From contig LT642446.1 of the NCBI GenBank assembly GCA_900128585.1, forward strand, positions 1-17,609: a stretch of DNA of 17,609 bases, given 5' to 3'. The notes under the pieces are model-generated. The model saw nothing but the letters and a program-made list of their open reading frames with translations, was not told where the DNA came from and made no database searches. This DNA comes from Stramenopiles sp. TOSAG23-3 (lineage: Eukaryota > Sar). The position numbers and the translations under genes were made by a program. How positions within the stretch are numbered: the first letter of the stretch is position 1; each line of letters starts with the position of its first letter. Shown here piece after piece: positions 8,882 through 15,074 of the stretch.

Positions 8882-8895
8882 GAGAGAGAGAGAGA
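8882..8895. repeat. GA dinucleotide repeat
   Basis: Seven copies of GA begin nine bases after the NMT stop codon, in the presumed 3' UTR. An AATAAA downstream (about 8989-8994) could serve as a polyadenylation signal for NMT, but the signal used by this organism is unknown. Confidence 0.7.
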
Positions 8896-9106
8896 ACAGT
8901 GGACAACACAGATAGAGCGCTAAATAGTGCTTCTCGCGTAAAATTCTATCAAAGTAGTATGATATCATATGATACGTTACGATTAACCAAATAAAAGTTG
9001 CTTTTCCTCGTAAGGTAGCTTGTGAAGTATTTTACTTTTTACACTTTTTCACGACACAACATTTGCTTTAGAAAAAAAAGTCTAGAATGCATGTAACACG
9101 AATACT

Positions 9107-10645
9107 TTACAGAAAGTCTCCGTCCGTGTCGTCCTCTTGCAAGGCGTAATTCTCCGTTGCCCCATCCTTGGTGTTTCGGTTGCTGCTGCCCTCTCTGTCG
9201 TCGCCTTTGATGGAACTCAAAAAGCACGTGCAGGGTGTGTACAACAAAAGAATACACCCGGCAATGACACACGTCATGTTAAAGTTAAGGTGCTTTTGCA
9301 ACTGCGTTGCTAGCAACGGGCCAAGCATAAAGCCCAGGCAGACGCACATGTCTTGCAAGGCAAATATGGAGCCATTCGGAATCCTGTGCTCTGCCGCAAT
9401 TGCCCCCAGCAGGGCAATCGACGGAGTGTCTATAAAGGCAACACCAACCCCAGTGACGATTAAGCCAACAATCGTCACGGCAAGGGACTCGGACCAATAA
9501 AAAAGAACCAGGCCAATGCCCGCAATCAAGGGGCCCACACCAAATATTTTCCACTTCTTAACTTTGTCACTTAGGGCACCGGACAGTGGGGTGGCGAGCA
9601 GGTACGAAAGGCTCATTGCGGCGAAGGTAAGGCCCTGATGCAATTTGTTGTATTTGAATTGTTTAATCAGAAACAAGGGCAGCAGGACCTCCATCATCCC
9701 CACGCAAAAGTTGCCAAGTAAGTTCCCAAGCGCAACGATGCAGATCCTGGGGTTCCCAAGCAGCGAGAGCACTGCAGTAAGGTCGCACAGCTTCGGCGCC
9801 TCGTCGTCGCTGTCGACGCTGTCCATGGTATTTCGTCTAATGTTGCTCTGAAAATCAATAACGTTGTTCTCGTCGTGTGCCATCAAGTCATGCGACGAAA
9901 AGATAGGGTTCGGTGCGGTGCCCCCCTCGGAGTTGTTCATCGAGAGTCGCCGTTTTCCCGACAAACGCTCGTACCGTTCTGCGGGCCACCCAAAGTCGCC
10001 CACTTTCGTCTTTTGGGATCGCCGCAAATACCACAACTGACCAATCAAGTCTATAACCACGATGCCCATAACGATGTAAAATGGCGTGTAGACGTCTACA
10101 GCATACGAAATGACCCCCCCGAGGGGCGGACCAAGGACCACACCGGCAGCAATTCCACTGACAGCCATCGACATGGCTTTGCCATGAATACTTTCATCAT
10201 GACTTTCAGCAATAAGGGCCATCCCCCCGGCCATTATACCAGACGATGCCATACCCTGTATCCCCCGGGCAACTATACAGATTTTGTACCCATACGCAAC
10301 GCTATCCTCGTGACTGCTCACAATATTGACGTCCGGGTTGCTGGCCTGCTGCAACCCATACACGAAAAGCCCTGTGCTCAACGCGAGGATGAACGTAGTA
10401 AACGTCAGCACTACATTGGCCCCCGCCCTATTCACGACTGGCCCCATAAATATGTTTGAAACGATTTGTACTGCAGGCTTCGCAGAGAACACATACCCTA
10501 TGTCCGTTTCTTTGTAACCCTCGCTACCAAAAACGTCTGGAAGAATGGGTATGACCACGCTCAGTAGGAAGTAGTCCGCGAACAACCCCACGGCAACAAT
10601 CAGCAACAACTGCTTTTGCATGACAAAACTAGGGTAAGGTTTCAT
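9107..10645 (-). CDS. MFS transporter of the SLC18 (vesicular amine transporter) type
   Basis: Predicted 512-residue, 12-helix major facilitator resembling VMAT/VAChT, which exchange protons for amines at vesicle membranes. Seen: helix 1 with Asp24 in GLFADYFLLSVVIPILP; helix 2 region FSAKPAVQ (Lys56) followed by GPVVNRAG; ARGIQGMASSG and GVVLGPPLGG in the N-half; helix 10 Asp406 in FIDTPSI; helix 11 Asp432 in ALQDMCVCLGFMLGP. These correspond to positions I recall as D33, K138, D399 and D426 of VMAT2. A hydrophilic loop of about 75 residues joins the two halves, and the C-tail is acidic. The long glycosylated luminal loop of animal VMATs is reduced to about 25 residues. The open frame begins at TTG 10660; ATG 10645 is preferred (AAC before ATG), with another ATG eight codons further in. 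Substrate unknown; amine, polyamine or drug efflux are all possible. Confidence 0.88.
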   Translation of the reverse strand: MKPYPSFVMQKQLLLIVAVGLFADYFLLSVVIPILPDVFGSEGYKETDIGYVFSAKPAVQIVSNIFMGPVVNRAGANVVLTFTTFILALSTGLFVYGLQQASNPDVNIVSSHEDSVAYGYKICIVARGIQGMASSGIMAGGMALIAESHDESIHGKAMSMAVSGIAAGVVLGPPLGGVISYAVDVYTPFYIVMGIVVIDLIGQLWYLRRSQKTKVGDFGWPAERYERLSGKRRLSMNNSEGGTAPNPIFSSHDLMAHDENNVIDFQSNIRRNTMDSVDSDDEAPKLCDLTAVLSLLGNPRICIVALGNLLGNFCVGMMEVLLPLFLIKQFKYNKLHQGLTFAAMSLSYLLATPLSGALSDKVKKWKIFGVGPLIAGIGLVLFYWSESLAVTIVGLIVTGVGVAFIDTPSIALLGAIAAEHRIPNGSIFALQDMCVCLGFMLGPLLATQLQKHLNFNMTCVIAGCILLLYTPCTCFLSSIKGDDREGSSNRNTKDGATENYALQEDDTDGDFL

Positions 10646-10886
10646 GTTTAAAAACGACAAATCGCAACCACATGAAAATGAAGCTGCTATACCGCGATGA
10701 TCGAAACGACAAAATTAGTATAATCGCACACATTCGTATCAGGTGACTATTTAAATCCTATTTCTCTCCTCTGTGTGTACAAAAAAGACAAAGTAGACAA
10801 CACAAAACTGCTGCTGGGGCGGCGGGCGGCTGCTGCATTATTGCATGTATGTGTATACCTGGTATTATAATAAATATAATTTGTTG

Positions 10887-11190
10887 TCTTCTTCTTCTTC
10901 TTCCTTCTTCTTCTTCTTCTTCTTCTTTTTTTGTCGTCGTCTTCTTCTTCTTCTTTTCTTGTCGTCTTCTTGTTTGTTACCGTACGGTAGTTGTTTGTTT
11001 GTTTTTTGTTTTGTTTTGTTTTTGTTGTTGTTGTTGTTGCTATGGTACTATATTATTTATTTATTATTATTATTATATTTTTTTTTCTTCTTCTTTTCTT
11101 CTTCTTCTTCTTCTTCTTCTTCTTCTTCTTCTTCTTCTTTTCTTCTTCCTTCTTTTCGTTCTTCGTTCTTCTTTTCGTTCTTCTTCTTCT
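10887..11190. repeat. Interrupted TTC / polypyrimidine repeat array
   Basis: A pure pyrimidine block at 10887-10932, mainly TTC, is followed by TTC/GTC mixtures, a TTG and TTTG stretch (10985-11040), an ATT run, and then an 81-base uninterrupted pyrimidine block at 11077-11157 dominated by about 14 TTC copies. The block decays into TTCG-containing units up to 11190. Such mirror-symmetric purine/pyrimidine DNA can adopt triplex structures; whether it does here is unknown. Confidence 0.9.
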
Positions 11191-11342
11191 ATTATACCAA
11201 TTTGGTATCTTCTACTACTTACCTACCGGTACTACTAACTAAAAAAAAAAAATTATAAAAAAAAAAATAATAATAATAATATACAGTATATAAAAAATAA
11301 TAATAAATATTTTTTTATATTGAGTTGCCGGGTTGGAGAAAA

Positions 11343-11360
11343 TGAATGATTAATCATTCA
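11343..11360. promoter_or_regulatory. Perfect 18 bp palindrome upstream of the GH-like gene
   Basis: TGAATGATTAATCATTCA is its own reverse complement over all 18 bases. It lies 150 bp before the preferred start of the GH-like gene, in the shared region with the divergent transporter. It could be a dimeric transcription factor site or a hairpin in the 5' UTR. Short palindromes arise easily in AT-rich DNA, but 18 perfect bases with internal G and C is longer than the others I saw here. Confidence 0.35.
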
Positions 11361-11509
11361 AATTATCCATTCATAGCAATTAGCAATTCATGTTGCTTAT
11401 AAACAGACAATTTTCAATACAGAACGAAACAGTTTGTTGTTTTCTAGAATCGATTCTACTCGAAGAAATTTCTGACGTTTCCCTCCAGTTGCACCATCCG
11501 GTCGTCGTC

Positions 11510-13495
11510 ATGCTGGGGTTTGGTTCTTGGGTTGAATTGGTCGTGTTGGGTTTGGGCTTGTGCTTTCTCCAACGATGCGACGGGACGACGGTTATTGATA
11601 ACAATCATCCTCGTTATGACAATAAAGGAAACATACTAAGGGCGGGGGAAGGGAACCTGGCCAAGTTTGGAGAGACGTATTACTTGTACGTGGCTCGATA
11701 TCAGTGCTGCCCTGTTTCAATGCAGCCAGCGTGCTACAAGCCCTGCGCGTTGGAGAAAACGACTGTCGCCGTTTACTCGAGCAAAGACCTTAACAGCCGG
11801 TCTTGGATTCTGGAAACTTCAGATGCTTTCCCAACAATGACTAATATGTCTTCCCCGTTTTCAAACATAAACGTGAGTTACATGGAGCCCAGCGTTTTCT
11901 ATTCGAAGCAGGCGAACCACTATGCGCTCTGGCTTGGTATCGAAAGTGGAAAGCTCACCGGTCACCGGGTCGTGAGTGTTTCGAAAAGCCCGGTTGGCCC
12001 ATTTGAACCGGTGACCTTCAGTGCGCCCAACCTTCACACTGGCAACCAGTTTGAATTTTGGCAAGAGCAGAAAACGGGGACGGTGTATGCTGCCACCAAC
12101 ATGAAACCAGGCTACCATGACATGCCGCTGGAAGTGGTGGAGCTTGCTCCAGATTTGCTATCAGTGCTACCAAACCGCACCTCGGGGCCCATTCGTGCAC
12201 CAAAGCACGCATGGGATGAAGTCATTTCTCACGCATCTGCAGGCCCGGCCTCGATCGGACGCCTTGAAGGCGGCGGAATTTTTGAGCACAATGGAAAATG
12301 GTTCCTTATGTCTGGAGCGACGTGCTGTTTTTGTAAACGTGGGTCGAACGGTTTCGTTTGGGTATCGGAGAACCCTTTAGGTCCGTACGAATATGTTCGC
12401 GATATTGTTCCATGGAATGCAGAGAAGAACATGTTTGAGACAGGAGCTCAACAGTTTGGTGTCGCCCCCCTCTACACCAAGTCTGGCGTGGTTCCAATGT
12501 ACATTGGGCAGCGGGTGGGCAGTGCCGATGATGGCCTGAAGTGCCACGATTACAGCTACTGGCACCCCCTGGCGTTTGATGAAGCCGGAATGCCCGAAAC
12601 GATAAAATTTACCGGGACGTTTCAGGTTGACTTGAGTCCTTCGAAAATGATAGCAGAAAGTAGCAAGAAAATTGGTCTGTTGTTGGCGCTTTACAATGCC
12701 AACGTCTCTACCGATTGGTCGGTAGTTGCCCACGCAGCCAGTCGGATCCCAATACGGGCGATCGTCCCAGTTCAAGGGGTGCCTCCCCCTGATCCAGGAT
12801 GGGCTCCTCAATACCCTTTGTCCCAAGCATATCGGGATGGGGTTAACATGCTCCAGAAAGCAGGGATTGAGGTGTATGCTTACACGCACCTGCGGAACCT
12901 GTCTCGCCCCTGCTGCACCTGCTGCGGCAACATCACACAGTTTTCCGAGTGGATCAGTACAATCAAATCAGCGGCAGATTTTGACGGCGTGATGCTTGAC
13001 AATATGGACGCGCCTTGGTCAGCCCCGAACGAAACTCGCAAAGGGCTGGAGGAAATGTACATTCCTGCTGTAAAGCTGGTGCAACAAGCTGGTCTTGGCG
13101 TCTGGGCGAACGGGCCGCATGTGTCAAAGGTGGGGCACACCGACGCGGACGCGGCAGCTTGGAGAAAATTCCTGGAACTCTCCTCCTTTACGACTTTATT
13201 CGAGATGCCCGCAAACGATTGGTTAAATTACCCAGGGGACATAAACTTCGCAAACAAGCTTCAATGGCCATCGGCAAAACTAGGTGGATACGTTTTGGAT
13301 ATACCCACCGACCCGTCTACGTCCAAGCAGGACATTGAACGCTCTCTTCGATTGGCACTAAAACGCGGTCTAAACTGGATGTACCCAACCGTAACTTGTC
13401 AGCATCGAACTGGGTCCTGCACTTACGCCCACCTCCCTTCGTATTTCAATGCTCTTGTGGACATTGTTGAATCGATCAATGAAGAATCCTCCTGA
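11510..13495 (+). CDS. Secreted two-domain protein: GH43-like propeller plus spherulin-4-like barrel
   Basis: Predicted 661-residue secreted protein. An earlier in-frame ATG at 11390 gives 701 residues, but ATG 11510 places a classic signal peptide first (hydrophobic residues about 8-20, VELVVLGLGLCF), so I prefer it. Residues about 30-380 resemble a five-bladed GH43-type propeller: GNILRAGEGNLAKFGETYYLYV, VAVYSSKDL, EPSVFY, SPVGPFEPV, LEGGGIFEHNGKWFLMSG, WVSENPLGPYE. Residues about 386-655 resemble the spherulin-4/GH135 (or related GH114) barrel: IGLLLALYNANV, IPIRAIVPVQG, LQKAGIEVYAYTHL, DFDGVMLDNMDAP, LGVWANGP, TTLFEMP. Cys pairs (CCPV, CCFC, CCTCC) suggest disulfides. It probably acts on an extracellular or wall polysaccharide containing amino sugars, but the catalytic positions are altered: Glu126 where GH43 usually has Asp, Asn498 where spherulin-4 usually has Glu. 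Either domain might bind rather than cleave. Confidence 0.82.
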   Translation: MLGFGSWVELVVLGLGLCFLQRCDGTTVIDNNHPRYDNKGNILRAGEGNLAKFGETYYLYVARYQCCPVSMQPACYKPCALEKTTVAVYSSKDLNSRSWILETSDAFPTMTNMSSPFSNINVSYMEPSVFYSKQANHYALWLGIESGKLTGHRVVSVSKSPVGPFEPVTFSAPNLHTGNQFEFWQEQKTGTVYAATNMKPGYHDMPLEVVELAPDLLSVLPNRTSGPIRAPKHAWDEVISHASAGPASIGRLEGGGIFEHNGKWFLMSGATCCFCKRGSNGFVWVSENPLGPYEYVRDIVPWNAEKNMFETGAQQFGVAPLYTKSGVVPMYIGQRVGSADDGLKCHDYSYWHPLAFDEAGMPETIKFTGTFQVDLSPSKMIAESSKKIGLLLALYNANVSTDWSVVAHAASRIPIRAIVPVQGVPPPDPGWAPQYPLSQAYRDGVNMLQKAGIEVYAYTHLRNLSRPCCTCCGNITQFSEWISTIKSAADFDGVMLDNMDAPWSAPNETRKGLEEMYIPAVKLVQQAGLGVWANGPHVSKVGHTDADAAAWRKFLELSSFTTLFEMPANDWLNYPGDINFANKLQWPSAKLGGYVLDIPTDPSTSKQDIERSLRLALKRGLNWMYPTVTCQHRTGSCTYAHLPSYFNALVDIVESINEESS

Positions 13496-13789
13496 TGAGA
13501 AAAAATGATAAAATTAAACATCAACACACAGCAGCATTTTAATTTGTTGGATTTGTTTTTGTTTGTGTTTGCGTGAGTGTATAATTTTACATAAATATAA
13601 AAATATAATTAACACGCCATATAGTGCTCAACTCAATCCAAAGGACTTTAAAAAATAATATATTCTTCTTCTTCTAAAATAAAAAAATGTAATAAAATAA
13701 TATATATAAAAAATACCGTAGCTCCTCCTGCTGTGAAGCTTATAAAAGCTGCTGCTTGATGAGACAATATATTTTATTAATTAATAACA

Positions 13790-13893
13790 TTTTTTTTTTT
13801 TTTTTTTGAGGAGAAGAAGAAGAGAAGAAGAAGAAGAAGATAGAAGATAGAAGAAAGAAGAAGAAGGAAGAAATGAAGAAGAAGAGCGGCGAG
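13790..13893. repeat. Poly-T run followed by GAA-rich polypurine tract
   Basis: Eighteen T residues switch abruptly to purine-rich DNA made of GAA and GAAGA units, with isolated T residues at 13841, 13848 and 13874 and ending near GCGGCGAG. This is the only array in the window whose plus strand is purine-rich; the others are pyrimidine-rich on that strand. Confidence 0.85.
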
Positions 13894-14072
13894 CCAGAGG
13901 AGAAGAAGATTCGATTGAATTCATCCTTGATTACATTTGTGTGTATGCTAACAACTTGATTATAATTGCTCACCAAATCTCCTTACAAAGAAAGAAAACA
14001 AAAGGCCCCCTAGTTTCACATTGATTACACACCAACACAACGCCCTGACCCCCCACCCAAAGTTACGAAGTA

Positions 14073-14087
14073 ATGGCAGAGCAATAG
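14073..14087 (+). other. Candidate minimal upstream ORF of LSM11
   Basis: ATG GCA GAG CAA TAG lies 52 bp before the LSM11 start codon, in a position likely to be in its 5' UTR. It could dampen translation of the main frame. The transcript start is unknown, so it may simply be upstream DNA. Confidence 0.2.
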
Positions 14088-14139
14088 TTCGTTCATTTCT
14101 GTGTTAGTATTTTTGGTTGACTGACCTCATTTTTGAGCC

Positions 14140-14916
14140 ATGGAAGCAGGGGAGTTTTCCAACGTGCTCAGTGACTTTTACAAAAAAGTTGACCCTGGAA
14201 AGCTTGGCAACGTTCCGGTTATAGTTAAAAAGTACCTGAACAATCAAGATCACTTGCTGAAATTTTTAGAGAAAAAGTATGGTTGTCCTGTAAAAGCGGC
14301 TTCAGGGTCGAGCGGCGACCCCACGCCTTCATCTGACGTGCCACCTCACTTGGACGTTCACTCCAAGTCTTTTGACCCCGCGGCGGCTCTAAGCGTAGAC
14401 TGCCTCCGCATCCCATTCCCAAACGCAAAGCCTTTGGACCGCCTTTTCAAATTCAGGCTGTTCTTGCCCCATGACCACGACGATTACGACGGCCGCATAC
14501 ACCTCGGTAAATCAAAGAGCACGAAACGGAGGGACGAGAAAAACCCAGAGAGAAAGCCATTCCAAGCCTACACGGACGCGCTTGCGGAAAGTTTCAAAAA
14601 AGGGCCTTTGAGCATACTGCGACGGTGCATGGCAGAGAAACGGCGCGTCGTAGTTCACATACGGCGGTTCAAAGGAATAAAGGGGACCTGCGTCGGTTTT
14701 TTGGAGGCATTTGATAGGCACTGTAACATGGTCCTTTCGGACGTTCACGAAGACTTCTTGATGTTCGACCATTACCGAACCGTCGTGAGCACTCCAACCC
14801 CAACCTGTCCAAAAAAGAAGCAATGGAAAGAGCCGGTCCTGAAGCCACGGAAGCGCTACTTTAAGCGTTTGTTTTTGCGGGGTGATAACGTAGTCTTGGT
14901 GGGGTTAGGGGAGTAG
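14140..14916 (+). CDS. LSM11: U7 snRNP-specific Sm-like protein LSm11
   Basis: Predicted 258-residue Sm-family protein. In animals LSm11 replaces SmD2 in the U7 snRNP ring and recruits the histone pre-mRNA cleavage complex in the nucleus. Seen: LDVHSKSFDP (71-80) and RIPFPNAKPL (90-99), matching the conserved N-terminal segment I recall from animal LSm11; PLSILRRC (156-163); the Sm1 motif VHIRRFKGIKGTCVGFLEAF (172-191), continuing with DRHCNMVLSDV (192-202); an insertion of about 40 basic residues; and the Sm2 motif LFLRGDNVVLV (244-254) close to the C-terminus. Animal LSm11 has the same order with a longer insertion, and ordinary SmD2 lacks the N-terminal segment. Residues 10-48 add a helical DFYKKVDPGKL...LEKKYG motif not known from animal LSm11. 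The start has a strong context (GAGCC before ATG, G after). It converges with the membrane-protein gene, 158 bp away. Other Sm family members fit less well. Confidence 0.9.
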   Translation: MEAGEFSNVLSDFYKKVDPGKLGNVPVIVKKYLNNQDHLLKFLEKKYGCPVKAASGSSGDPTPSSDVPPHLDVHSKSFDPAAALSVDCLRIPFPNAKPLDRLFKFRLFLPHDHDDYDGRIHLGKSKSTKRRDEKNPERKPFQAYTDALAESFKKGPLSILRRCMAEKRRVVVHIRRFKGIKGTCVGFLEAFDRHCNMVLSDVHEDFLMFDHYRTVVSTPTPTCPKKKQWKEPVLKPRKRYFKRLFLRGDNVVLVGLGE

Positions 14917-15074
14917 ACACCTGTAAAAAAAGTAATGTGATGTGTATAGTGTACCTCCAAGTATTAAATCAATTTAAATCGAGAGCTCCCTTTTTCTCTT
15001 TTGCACAACTGACACACTCTTCTCTCTTGAAAGGTGCTCTTCTCGGCAACGTGCCCCCTCACTATTCCGCGTCC

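Larger units (their letters stand above)
10646..11509. other. Divergent intergenic space with TTC repeats
   Basis: This space separates the divergent transporter and glycoside-hydrolase-like genes. It contains two polypyrimidine blocks, runs of TTG/TTTG, AT-rich stretches with A and T runs (11241-11320), a TACCGTACGGTA palindrome (10978-10989) and an 18-base palindrome (11343-11360). Frames open through the repeats encode only Phe/Ser/Leu/Val and are not genes. No RNA gene seen. If translation of the next gene starts at the earlier ATG (11390), the space is 120 bp shorter. Confidence 0.45.
13496..14139. other. Tandem intergenic region before LSM11
   Basis: This AT-rich space holds the 3' end of the GH-like gene and the promoter of the LSM11 gene. 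TATAAAAG at 13741-13748 resembles a TATA box but is about 390 bp from the LSM11 start. It is followed by an 18-base T run (13790-13807) and a GAA-rich purine tract. A five-codon upstream frame lies at 14073-14087. I looked for a small nuclear RNA gene between the TATA-like site and LSM11 and found no convincing Sm site plus hairpin. Confidence 0.4.

Noticed and set aside
10845-11258. Phe/Ser/Leu-rich plus-strand frames of 83-137 residues that could pass for membrane proteins
   Set aside because: They are translations of TTC, TTG and TTT repeats in several frames at once, with no non-repeat flank.
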